Source of the DNA: Pseudomonadota bacterium
GTDB lineage: Bacteria > Pseudomonadota > Gammaproteobacteria > Xanthomonadales > SZUA-38
Assembly (NCBI GenBank): GCA_039033415.1
Contig: JBCCCR010000042.1
Coordinates: forward strand, 1-44,541
Reading direction: 5' to 3'
Length of the DNA stretch: 44,541 bases
Shown: positions 17,419 through 25,813 of the stretch, piece after piece
Numbering within the stretch: the first letter of the stretch is position 1
Layout of the letters: each line of letters opens with the position of its first letter
Position numbers and translations under genes: made by a program
Notes under the pieces: model-generated
What the model was told of the DNA's origin: nothing
Databases searched by the model: none
The model's input: the letters and a program-made list of their open reading frames with translations, nothing else

Positions 17419-18353
17419 TGTCGAAGATACTGATTATTGCGGAACATGATGGCCAAACGCTGAACGCCAGCACGGCCAAAACGTTGACCTGCGCCGCCGC
17501 GATCGGCGGTGAAATCGACGTGGCGGTGTTCGCCGACAGCGTCGACGCGGTGGCCGCGGAAGCGGCGGCCCTGGACGGTGTGGCCAAAGTGCTGACGGTC
17601 ACCACCAGCGATGACGGCTTTCGCCTGGCCGCAGCGCTGGCGCCGAAGCTGGTTGCCATGGCCGAGGGCTACAGCCACATCCTGGCGCCGTCCACCACAT
17701 TCGGTAAAGACCTGCTGCCGCGCGTGGCGGCGCTGCTTGGCGTGGCCCAGGTCAGCGACGTCATGTCGGTGCTCGGTTCTCACGAATTCCAGCGTCCGAT
17801 CTACGCCGGCAACGCCATCGTGAATGTGACCGTCCCCGCCGACCAGGTCATGGCCGGCACGGTGCGAACCGCTTCTTTTGCCGCCGCCGGGACGGGCGGC
17901 AGCGCTTCGGTCGAAGCCGCGGGCAGCGCGGAAGCGCCCTCTCACACGCGCTACGTCAAGCTCGAAGCGTCGGGCGGCGAACGCCCCGATCTTCAGTCTG
18001 CGCCTCGCGTGGTTTCAGGCGGGCGCGCCCTGGGAAGCGAAGAGAGCTTCGACATCATCTACCAGCTGGCGGACGCGATGGGGGCAGGCGTTGGCGCGTC
18101 ACGTGCTGCCGTGGATGCCGGCTATGTGCCCAACGACATGCAGGTGGGCCAGACCGGCAAGATCATCGCCCCGGATCTGTATGTGGCGATCGGCATCTCT
18201 GGTGCTATTCAGCACCTAACCGGCATCAAAGACGCCGGGACGATTGTTGCGATCAACAAAGATGCTGAGGCGCCGATCTTTGAGGTGGCCGACATTGGCC
18301 TGGTGGGCGACCTGTTCAACATCGTTCCGGAGCTCACCCAAAAGCTCGGGTAA
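17418..18353 (+). CDS. etfA: Electron transfer flavoprotein alpha subunit
   Basis: FAD-binding subunit of ETF. 311 residues, the usual bacterial length. The C-terminal FAD domain shows GGRALGSEESFDI, the ASRAAVDAGY motif, VGQTGKIIAPDLY, AIGISGAIQHLTG and DIGLVGDLF. It directly follows etfB. The NUDIX gene starts 10 bases downstream and may share the transcript. Confidence 0.97.
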   Translation: MSKILIIAEHDGQTLNASTAKTLTCAAAIGGEIDVAVFADSVDAVAAEAAALDGVAKVLTVTTSDDGFRLAAALAPKLVAMAEGYSHILAPSTTFGKDLLPRVAALLGVAQVSDVMSVLGSHEFQRPIYAGNAIVNVTVPADQVMAGTVRTASFAAAGTGGSASVEAAGSAEAPSHTRYVKLEASGGERPDLQSAPRVVSGGRALGSEESFDIIYQLADAMGAGVGASRAAVDAGYVPNDMQVGQTGKIIAPDLYVAIGISGAIQHLTGIKDAGTIVAINKDAEAPIFEVADIGLVGDLFNIVPELTQKLG

Positions 18354-18362
18354 CCAGACTCG

Positions 18363-18926
18363 GTGGCGGACGACCCAAAGCGCTGGCTGCCACCGCCGCA
18401 GCCCAGCCCGTGGCAGCAGCTCGCCAGCCGGCACATTTACCGCAACCCCTGGATCACCGTGCGGGAAGATCAGGTGGTTCAGGAGGGGGCTGAACCTGGC
18501 ATCTACGGGGTTGTTGAACCGGCCGGCCTCGCCCTGGGCGTGGTCCCGGTTGATGCCGAAGGCTATACCTGGCTGGTCGGGCAGTACCGCTACACGCTCG
18601 GCGACTACAGCTGGGAAATCCCCGAAGGCGGTGGTGACCCCGCGTTGGATCCGGTCGAGGAGGCTGCGCGGGAGCTCCGGGAGGAGACCGGCCTCACCGC
18701 GGCCAGCTGGCGCCATCTCATGACCCTCCACACCTCAAACTGTTTTACCAGCGAGCGGGCGGAAATCTATGTGGCGACCGACCTGACGCCCGGCACCCCT
18801 GACCCCGACCCCACGGAGCGTCTGCAGGTTTGCCGCCTGCCGCTTTCGGCGGCCCAGGACCTCGCGAGACAGGGCGTTATCACCGACGCCATGTCCGTAG
18901 CGGCTCTGCTCAAGCTGGCGGGCTAA
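18363..18926 (+). CDS. NUDIX hydrolase, ADP-ribose pyrophosphatase-like
   Basis: 187 residues starting with GTG, 10 bases after etfA. The Nudix box lies at 89-111 (GGDPALDPVEEAARELREET, then GL). The catalytic REL-REET-GL part is intact, but the first glutamate of the consensus GX5EX7REUXEEXGU is Leu95. Upstream WLVGQYRY and WEIPEGG resemble ADP-ribose pyrophosphatases, which cleave ADP-sugars. That Glu is usually structural, so activity is probable; the substrate is a guess from similarity. Confidence 0.85.
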   Translation: MADDPKRWLPPPQPSPWQQLASRHIYRNPWITVREDQVVQEGAEPGIYGVVEPAGLALGVVPVDAEGYTWLVGQYRYTLGDYSWEIPEGGGDPALDPVEEAARELREETGLTAASWRHLMTLHTSNCFTSERAEIYVATDLTPGTPDPDPTERLQVCRLPLSAAQDLARQGVITDAMSVAALLKLAG

Positions 18927-18970
18927 AGTCACCCAACCACTCATCCGATGAAAAATAAGGTCAATTCAGC

Positions 18971-19082
18971 GGCTTAAAGCCAGACTTTGCGTTAATATCA
19001 AGCCTGAGAGGGGCCCAAGACCGCGCAGGCCAGGGAAAGCTGAAGGATCAGGGGAAGGGTGAGCAAGACGGGACTTAAAGCC
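18971..19082. repeat. Short palindrome and repeat upstream of the kinase gene
   Basis: GGCTTAAAGCC (18971-18981) is an 11-bp palindrome. Its half CTTAAAGCC recurs at 19074-19082, 18 bases before the kinase ATG. The two lie in the 173-bp gap between the NUDIX and kinase genes. They may be operator half-sites or chance; I see no clear -35/-10 pair here. Confidence 0.3.
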
Positions 19083-19099
19083 TACGGTCAGCACAACCG

Positions 19100-22000
19100 A
19101 TGTCGGTAGACCTGCAAATCGAAGGCTATGAGCTGATTCGCGAAATTGGCGAAGGCGGCATGGCGCGCGTGTTCCTGGGAACCCAGCTAAGCCTGGGTCG
19201 AGAGGTTGCGGTGAAGGTGCTGCGCAGCTCGCTGTCCGGCGGTGAAGACTTCCAGCGCCGCTTCCTGCACGAAGGCCAGCTGCTGGCCAAGCTGAACCAC
19301 CCCAACATTGTCCCGATCCACGACATCGGCCAGCAGGACGAACACTTCTACATGGCCATGGAGTATCTGCAGGGCGGCACGCTGTCCGAGCGGATGAAGA
19401 ACGGGATATCGGTCGCTGAGTGCATTCGGATCTGCACGCAGGTGGCCCACGCCCTGCACCTGGCTCACTCCCACCGCATCGTCCACCGGGACATGAAGCC
19501 ATCCAACATCATGTTCCGCGATGAGCTGACGCCGGTACTCACCGACTTTGGCATCGCCCGCAAAACCGACTCCGAGCACCGTCTGACCAAAACGGGCATG
19601 GTCGTCGGCACGCCGTATTACATGAGTCCCGAACAGATCACCGGGAAGGACATCGACGGGCGAGCCGACCTGTATAGCCTCGGGATCATGTTTTACGAGC
19701 TGCTCACCGGCGAGCTGCCGTTTAAGGCTGACGAGCCGCTGGCGCTGGCGATGCAGCACGTCCAGGAGAGCCCGCCGCCGCTGCCGGACAACATCAGCGA
19801 GCTGCAGCCGGTGCTGGACGACATGCTGGCGAAGGACAAGGACGAACGTTTTCCCGACATGCTCGGCTTCTGCGAGGCGATCAAAGAGCTGGTGATGACC
19901 GAGGCTGCGTTTGCCGAGCGCCTGAGCGGCGAAACCAAGCTGTTCAACTCGGACCAGTTTTCTGATCCGCGTTTCGGTTCAGGCCCGCTGCGGGTGCCGG
20001 AACGGGTAACGCGCGATATCGCCCGGGCGACCGGGCAACGAGACGCTGCCACCAGCGGGCAGCGGCGCGGTTCGGCCAGCGCTGAGACGCGCGCAGCCAC
20101 CAGCGTTTCCGGCCAGACTCCGGCGCCCCAGGCGGGCGCTGGCAAAGGCCTGCCCCGCTGGCTGATCCCGGCGGCGGTGGCGGGCGTGTTGATGATCGCC
20201 ACCGCGGGCACGCTGATGATGCGCAGCGGTGGCTCCGGCCTGACCGACAAGCAGCAAGCGGTCGTGGAAGACTTGCTAAAGAAGGTGGATGCACACATCG
20301 TTCTCGAGCGCATCCGCGAGCCTGCAGACGACAACGCGGTCAGCCGGCTAAAAGAGGTGCTGACGATCGCACCCGACTATGCGCCGGTGCTGGAGCGCGC
20401 CGAAGAGGTGGCGGTTTTTTTTGAGAACGACGCGCGTAACCTGTATCTGCAGGGCAGCCTGACGGAGGCCAGCGCGCTGGCTGACGAGGGGCTGGCGCTG
20501 GCCGCAGGCTACCAGCCGCTCAGCGAGCTGAAGACCGAAATCGAGGCGCAGCAGGCTGCCGTGGAGCGTCGGCGTCGGGTGATCGATCTGAACCTGGCCG
20601 CCCAAAAGCTATTCTCGCAAGGCCAGCTGATCGAACCCGCCGCGGACAACGCGCTCAAGAGCTATGACGCGGCGCTGGAGCTTGATCCCCGGAACGAAGC
20701 GGCATCGCTCGGACGAAAAAGGGTCCAGGAGACCGTGGTCGCTCAGGCCCGGGACGCGCTGCTGGGAAACAATCTGAACGAGGCGGAGCGCCTGGTCGCC
20801 CTCCTGGAATCGCGGTTCGGCTCCACGTCACTGATCAGCTCAGTGCGCAGCGAGCTCGATACCCGGCTGCTGGCCGTTCGGGAAGCGGAGCAGATCGACC
20901 AGCTGCTGGCCGAAGCCGCCTCGCTGGTTGCCAACAACAGTCTGATCCAGCCCGCCGGCAACAGCGCGGTCGATCGATTCCAGGCGGTGCTGCGCCTGAA
21001 TCCCGCCAACGTCCAGGCCAAGCAGGGTCTGGCCGACATCGCCTCGGGCTTCGAACAGCAGGCGCGTGAGGCGCTCGCACAGGAAAACTATGGACGGGCG
21101 GTGGATCTGGCCAGCGCCGGCCTGCGTGCTGAGGCCGACAATACGAACCTGGCGCGGATTCAGGAGCAGGCGACCGGCGCGCTGGACGCCGTTGACCGGG
21201 AGATCCAGCAGTCGCTGCAGGAGGCTGAGCGCCTGGCCCGAAGCGGCACCCTCCTGACGGCCAACGGTCCGAACGCACTGTCAGCCTACCAGCGGGTCCT
21301 CGAACTCGATGCTGGCAATCAGCGAGCCCGCACCGCCATCGACAGCCTGCCGGATGAAGTATTTGATCGGGTTCGACAGCTGCGCCGCGGCAGTGACCTG
21401 GCGGCAGCCGGGCAGCTTGCAGAGCTGGCGGCGACCACCTACCCCGCCGACACCCGGTTCGTGACGCTCAGTGAGGCGATCAATACCGAAGCCGCCAGCC
21501 AGGCGCGCCAGCAGCGGCTGGCCGACCTCCTCGCCGACAGCCGTCAAAAAATCCGACGCACCCCGCTCGATCAGGCGGCGATCGCTGCGGCCAGCGACGC
21601 ATTGGACGCCATCAACGAGGAGTTTCCTAATGACGTTGAGGTCGTTGCCCAGCGGCGGGAGCTCACGAGAGCGATCGCAGATCAGGTTCAGCAAACCAGC
21701 GTCGACGGTAATGACGACGCGGCCCTTGCACTCACCGGCTTTGCCCTGGAGCGCTTCCCCAGCAACTCGGCGCTGGTTGCGGCCCGGAGCGATATCACCG
21801 ACCGCCGTGATCGGCGTCAGGCGGAAGAGCAGGCAAGGCTGGCCGCTCTGCAGGGCCAGCTGGCGATCGACGCCACGCCGTGGGGTGAAGTGATTGAGGT
21901 CACCGGACCACAGGGCAACGCGTCACTGCCGGCGGATGCAACGACACCGCTGATCCTTTCCCTGCCCGAAGGCACTTACCAGCTGGTCGTGCGCGGCAGC

Positions 22001-22117
22001 GGCGGCGCGGCCCCGGTACGGTTGACCGCGCAGGTCCGCCGCCAGCAGCTGGTCCGAGCGCGGGCAGAATTTTCCGAGCTGGACGCCACCAGCTATTTTG
22101 AGCGATCCGGCTGGTGA
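19100..22117 (+). CDS. Transmembrane Hanks-type Ser/Thr protein kinase with repeat ectodomain
   Basis: 1005 residues. The kinase domain (about 9-265) is complete: glycine loop GEGGMARV (18-25), ATP lysine Lys39 in VAVKV, Glu58 of helix C, HRDMKPSN (129-136), DFG (149-151) and SPEQ (176-179). A Gly/Ser/Thr/Ala-rich linker (about 285-350) leads to one membrane segment (353-375). The part beyond the membrane (about 395-918) is five tandem units of about 105 residues (beginning near 400, 505, 608, 713 and 818), each with TPR-like helix pairs and a core like NALxxYxxxLELDPxN. The end (about 918-1005) is a small beta domain resembling PEGA (LPEGTYQLVVRG). The next gene starts inside its stop codon (GTGA). 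Sensor role is inferred. Confidence 0.92.
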   Translation: MSVDLQIEGYELIREIGEGGMARVFLGTQLSLGREVAVKVLRSSLSGGEDFQRRFLHEGQLLAKLNHPNIVPIHDIGQQDEHFYMAMEYLQGGTLSERMKNGISVAECIRICTQVAHALHLAHSHRIVHRDMKPSNIMFRDELTPVLTDFGIARKTDSEHRLTKTGMVVGTPYYMSPEQITGKDIDGRADLYSLGIMFYELLTGELPFKADEPLALAMQHVQESPPPLPDNISELQPVLDDMLAKDKDERFPDMLGFCEAIKELVMTEAAFAERLSGETKLFNSDQFSDPRFGSGPLRVPERVTRDIARATGQRDAATSGQRRGSASAETRAATSVSGQTPAPQAGAGKGLPRWLIPAAVAGVLMIATAGTLMMRSGGSGLTDKQQAVVEDLLKKVDAHIVLERIREPADDNAVSRLKEVLTIAPDYAPVLERAEEVAVFFENDARNLYLQGSLTEASALADEGLALAAGYQPLSELKTEIEAQQAAVERRRRVIDLNLAAQKLFSQGQLIEPAADNALKSYDAALELDPRNEAASLGRKRVQETVVAQARDALLGNNLNEAERLVALLESRFGSTSLISSVRSELDTRLLAVREAEQIDQLLAEAASLVANNSLIQPAGNSAVDRFQAVLRLNPANVQAKQGLADIASGFEQQAREALAQENYGRAVDLASAGLRAEADNTNLARIQEQATGALDAVDREIQQSLQEAERLARSGTLLTANGPNALSAYQRVLELDAGNQRARTAIDSLPDEVFDRVRQLRRGSDLAAAGQLAELAATTYPADTRFVTLSEAINTEAASQARQQRLADLLADSRQKIRRTPLDQAAIAAASDALDAINEEFPNDVEVVAQRRELTRAIADQVQQTSVDGNDDAALALTGFALERFPSNSALVAARSDITDRRDRRQAEEQARLAALQGQLAIDATPWGEVIEVTGPQGNASLPADATTPLILSLPEGTYQLVVRGSGGAAPVRLTAQVRRQQLVRARAEFSELDATSYFERSGW

Positions 22118-23361
22118 GGTTCCATCGGTTTGCCATGAGCGTCCTCGCGGCCGGGCTGCTGCTCCCAGGATTTGCGGCGGCGGACTTCAAGCGTGACTAC
22201 GGGACGGGCCTCAAGGCGCTCCAGGATGGGGATCTCGATCGCGCCGTGACCGATTTTGAGAAAGCGATTGCGGAAAACCCGGAGTCGGCCGAGCGTGTCC
22301 GCATTTACGGCATGCGGTTTGAGCCCTACCTTCCTCATTACTACCTCGGGGAAGCCAAGTTTCGCCGTGGCGACTGTCCCGGGGCGCTGGCCGCCTGGCA
22401 GCAAGCCGAGCAGCGAGGGGTCATCCAGGGGCAGGACGGCTACGCCGCTCTACAGGCGAATCAATCCTCGTGCTCCCGGGCCGTCCTCGACCCCGCCCAG
22501 CTCGCCGCTGCGAAACAAGCCGTCCAGGATCTCCGCGACACCGTGGCGCAGATGGAAGAGCTCAAAGCCCGCATGGGCGATGACTGGACCCGGACCTGGC
22601 AGGACGCGCTGACCGCGGCCAGCGAGCGGCTGGCGCAGTACACAAACCAGCTCGACCGCGCCGAAGCCGACAGCGACGCCACCGCTGTCGATACCATTGC
22701 CGCCTCGGCACAGGGCGAGACGGCCAACCTGCAGGCGCTCTGGACCGAAGCCTCGCAGCGTTTGGCGACGCTCGAGCGTCAGCGCGAGGCCGAGCGACTG
22801 GCGCAAGCGCGCAACCGGGCGCGCCGCGATCTCACCCAGGCGGTCGCCAGCGTTCGCGGTGAGCTGACCGATCCCGTCACCGATCCAGCCCTAAGCCAGC
22901 TGGCCCAGAACCTGAACACGCTGGCTGACCGGGGCAGTAATCTTCCGCCGAGTTCCGAGGTCAGAACCGTCCAGAATCTGACCCGTCAGATCACCAACGG
23001 GCTCCGCGAATACCGTCAGACGGCTCAGGACCTTCGCAACCAGCAGCAGGCCATCGCCCGCCGCACGCCGCCCGACGAGCTGCGTCAGGTCGCGGAACTG
23101 TATTTCGCCGGGCGCTACGACGAGGTGCCGCAGCAGGTGAACCCGGCCAGCTTCAGCGACGACCGCGCGCGTCTCCAGGCCCTGCTGTTCCGGGCCGCGG
23201 CCCGTTTTAATGCTTACACCCTCAGCGGCGCCGCGGAGGAGAGCCTGCTGCGGGCCGCGCAAAACGACATTCGCTCCATCAAACGCATGCAGCGCGAGTT
23301 TGCGCCCTACCTGGCCGCCTTTCCCCCCAAGTTTCTGACCCTGTTCGAAAACACCCTGTAA
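22114..23361 (+). CDS. Secreted TPR-like protein coupled to the kinase
   Basis: A 415-residue exported protein of unrecognised family. The signal peptide covers about 1-23 (ends FAAAD). Residues 29-105 form a TPR-like module with YGTGLKALQDGDLDRAVTDF, then IYGMRFEPYLP (64-74) and GDCPGALAAWQQAEQRGVI. The same module recurs twice in the protein encoded at 24958-25767. Residues 120-320 are helical and coiled-coil-like, rich in Gln, Arg and Ala. The C-terminus (about 320-415) is another helical unit (ELYFAGRYDEV, LLFRAAARFNAYTLSG). The GTG start overlaps the kinase stop; the ATG at 22135 is an alternative that still leaves a signal peptide. Translational coupling points to a role together with the kinase. 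Confidence 0.88.
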   Translation: MRFHRFAMSVLAAGLLLPGFAAADFKRDYGTGLKALQDGDLDRAVTDFEKAIAENPESAERVRIYGMRFEPYLPHYYLGEAKFRRGDCPGALAAWQQAEQRGVIQGQDGYAALQANQSSCSRAVLDPAQLAAAKQAVQDLRDTVAQMEELKARMGDDWTRTWQDALTAASERLAQYTNQLDRAEADSDATAVDTIAASAQGETANLQALWTEASQRLATLERQREAERLAQARNRARRDLTQAVASVRGELTDPVTDPALSQLAQNLNTLADRGSNLPPSSEVRTVQNLTRQITNGLREYRQTAQDLRNQQQAIARRTPPDELRQVAELYFAGRYDEVPQQVNPASFSDDRARLQALLFRAAARFNAYTLSGAAEESLLRAAQNDIRSIKRMQREFAPYLAAFPPKFLTLFENTL

Positions 23362-23479
23362 TTTTTCGCGTGCAATATGGGATTTCGTCGATTGACAAGG
23401 TGAAAACCCGGTGCTTCACTGAAATGAGCACCGAGGGGGTGTGTGAATGACCAATCAATTCAACACAAAGGGAATTTCC

Positions 23480-24895
23480 ATGAAAACCGCAAAACTGGCG
23501 CCGCTTTCGCTCGGCGTATGTGTGTGGGCTATGTGCAGCTCGGTGTCGGCTCAGCCGGTCCTTCCAGATCAACGAGGCGTCTTCGGAAGCTCGGCGTCCG
23601 CTACGTTGCCGATCGACGTTTTGCCCCCCGGCGCCCGCGCGCTGGGCCTGGCGGGTGCCTTTACCGCGGTTGCTGACGACGCCACCGCCGCTGAAGCCAA
23701 CCCGGCGGGCTTGACCATTCTGAACCAGCCCGAGGTCTCTCTGCACCTGCGCGACTCCGATTTTTCAGTCGATTTTGTGGACGTTGAGGCGCTGGACGCC
23801 AGCTCCTTTGGCGGCCCCGGCGGCAGCTTGATCAAGACGTTTGAAGACAGCAGCAACAATGTGTCTTTCGCCAGTGTGGTCAAACCCTTCGACCGGTTTG
23901 TCGTGTCCGCCTTCTACGGCAGCCAGCTCGATATCTCAGCCGCGACACCAACCGAGGTTCGCTTTGATCCGGGATTCATCGATACGTTCACCAACGACAA
24001 TTTCCTGGACGCCGAGGTAGATGGCTTTGGCCTGTCAGCGGCCTTTCGGATCAACGATCTGGTGAGCGTCGGTTTGACCGTCAAGAACACCGACCTTGAA
24101 GTGCGCAGCGTAGACCGGCTGCAGGTCGACGATTTCAACGACCTGGAAGACGTGTTCGGTGATCCCCAGTTTGGTATCGGATCACGGCAGGATTTTGCGA
24201 ATGTGATCGACGATATCAGCACCGTCGAGGCGATCCTGGATGGCGATGACTCCGATACGGTTTTCAACGTCGGTGTGCTGATCAACCCGAACGGCAAGTG
24301 GTCTTTCGGCGCGGTCTATAAGGAAGGAGCCTCTTTTACCGTTTCCGGCCTCACTACGGTTACCACCCAGCTCAGCTGCCCGGGCTCAGATTCGCTCTCA
24401 GCGTTCTGTAATGATGTTTTTGACCTGGTTCCCGACGTTGTCGACAGCCTGAACACCCAGTCAGTCACGCCCACCCGCCAGGAAATTGCGATTCCGGACC
24501 GGCTGACCCTCGGCCTGGCGCTGCGTCCTTCCGACACGCTACTGCTGTCGCTGGACCTGAATCTCGTCGAGTATGAAGATCTGCCGGCACCGCGGCGCGG
24601 TGCACTCGGCTTTGGCGCCACCAGCGCCGGCGAGAACCTCAGCAATGAGATTCAGTATCACTTCGGCGTGGAGAAAGTCTTTCCGCTTTCCGGTGAGTGG
24701 CTGAATGTCTTCACCGTTCGGGGTGGGGTCTTCGAAGAAAAAGATCGCGACGGCTTCCGCCAGCTGGACACCAACGACCGCCACTACACCTTCGGGCTCG
24801 GCGCGGTGATCCGCAGCCTGCAGGTTGACCTGGCGTACGAAGCATCGGACACGGTAGACACCATTCTCCTGTCAGGAATCTATCGTTTCGATTGA
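23480..24895 (+). CDS. Outer-membrane beta-barrel, FadL/OmpP1 or PorV-like
   Basis: 471 residues with a signal peptide (about 1-24, ends SVSA). The early motif ARALGLAGAFTAVADDATAAEANPAGL, given here in part as LGLAGAFTAVADDATA, is the hallmark of the FadL/PorV-type families. Further on there are alternating beta strands with aromatic girdles and a C-terminal strand ending in YRFD. Substrate unknown; FadL members take up hydrophobic compounds, while PorV members are shuttle proteins. I prefer the ATG at 23480 because it gives a clean signal sequence; an in-frame ATG at 23447 adds 11 residues. A 7-bp hairpin (CGGTGCT/AGCACCG) lies upstream. Confidence 0.85.
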   Translation: MKTAKLAPLSLGVCVWAMCSSVSAQPVLPDQRGVFGSSASATLPIDVLPPGARALGLAGAFTAVADDATAAEANPAGLTILNQPEVSLHLRDSDFSVDFVDVEALDASSFGGPGGSLIKTFEDSSNNVSFASVVKPFDRFVVSAFYGSQLDISAATPTEVRFDPGFIDTFTNDNFLDAEVDGFGLSAAFRINDLVSVGLTVKNTDLEVRSVDRLQVDDFNDLEDVFGDPQFGIGSRQDFANVIDDISTVEAILDGDDSDTVFNVGVLINPNGKWSFGAVYKEGASFTVSGLTTVTTQLSCPGSDSLSAFCNDVFDLVPDVVDSLNTQSVTPTRQEIAIPDRLTLGLALRPSDTLLLSLDLNLVEYEDLPAPRRGALGFGATSAGENLSNEIQYHFGVEKVFPLSGEWLNVFTVRGGVFEEKDRDGFRQLDTNDRHYTFGLGAVIRSLQVDLAYEASDTVDTILLSGIYRFD

Positions 24896-24957
24896 GCTAC
24901 CGGCGCGGGTTCGGTCCAACCGAGCCCGCAGCCCCGACATCACAGCGAGGTGATTTC

Positions 24958-25767
24958 ATGAGAAAAGTGCTTATTTCGCTGCTGCTGGCTGGACCTGTGG
25001 CAGCCCAGGCCGCTGAGCAAGACTATCGCTACGGGCTGGAGAGCCTGGAGCGCGGAGAATTCACCGCGGCGGTGTCGGCCTTCGAAAAGGCGGTGGCTGA
25101 CGATCCGCAGCCTCGACTCGCTGTGCTGGCCAAGGACGTTGACTACCTACCCCATCTGAATCTCGCGGTGGCGCGGCATGAGGCCGGTGACGCTAAAGGC
25201 GCGCGCGAAGCGCTAGACCGCAGCGCCGGCTTGGGCGTCGTGCGACAGAGCTACCTGGGGCGCCAGGTCTGGGACCGCTACGCGCTCAATATCATGGCCA
25301 CCGACAGCGAGATGCTCGCGGAAAATCAGGAGGCCGATTTCCGGACCTTTGAGCGGAGGGACTTCACCCTGCCGGATACCGAGGTCACCGCCATCAAGCG
25401 CCAGGTGCTTCGACGCTGCGCGCTAACCGGCAAAGGGCCAACCGACGAAATGCCGTGGTATTTCCACTACGAGTTTGGCCTCGAGCTGATGGAGGCGGGT
25501 GATCCGCAGCGGGCGCTGGACGAATTGATCCTCGCCGCCAACCTGCGTGAAGACTCCAAACGAAACTCCCGGATGTATGGCATGTGGTTCACCAACTACC
25601 TGCCCTACTTCCAGATTGCCCAGGCCCATTCGAAACTCGGCAACTGGCAGTGCGCCATGGACGCTATGCGGATTTCAGCCCGCCAGAGCGAGTATTCGCC
25701 GGTTGATCCGGGCTACGAGCAGTACTCTGATCTGCAGAAGCTGATCATGCGGCAAAGCCAGGGTTAG
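24958..25767 (+). CDS. Secreted protein with two TPR-like YGM/YLP modules
   Basis: 269 residues, signal peptide about 1-18 (ends QAAE). It has two copies of a roughly 80-residue module. Copy one (22-95) has YGLESLERGEFTAAVSAFEK, then DYLPHLNLA and GAREALDRSAGLGVV. Copy two (170-245) has FGLELMEAGDPQRALDEL, then MYGMWFTNYLP (206-216) and GNWQCAMDAM. The same module occurs once in the protein at 22114-23361. The ATG at 24958 is preceded by GAGGTGA and gives a clean signal. It is the last gene in the kinase cluster and is convergent with ETF-QO. Function unknown; a periplasmic binding scaffold is plausible. Confidence 0.85.
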   Translation: MRKVLISLLLAGPVAAQAAEQDYRYGLESLERGEFTAAVSAFEKAVADDPQPRLAVLAKDVDYLPHLNLAVARHEAGDAKGAREALDRSAGLGVVRQSYLGRQVWDRYALNIMATDSEMLAENQEADFRTFERRDFTLPDTEVTAIKRQVLRRCALTGKGPTDEMPWYFHYEFGLELMEAGDPQRALDELILAANLREDSKRNSRMYGMWFTNYLPYFQIAQAHSKLGNWQCAMDAMRISARQSEYSPVDPGYEQYSDLQKLIMRQSQG

Positions 25768-25813
25768 AAACCGGGTGCAGCGTGAGCCGGCAAACTGCCG
25801 GCCCCGCAGGCGA

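Noticed and set aside
17055-17945. 296-codon minus-strand frame across etfB and etfA
   Set aside because: It crosses two well-identified genes and has no domain.
23393-23421. TTGACA upstream of the beta-barrel gene as a promoter
   Set aside because: The -35 box is perfect, but the hexamer at 17 bases (TTCACT) matches only 3 of 6 and overlaps a hairpin, so not listed as a promoter.
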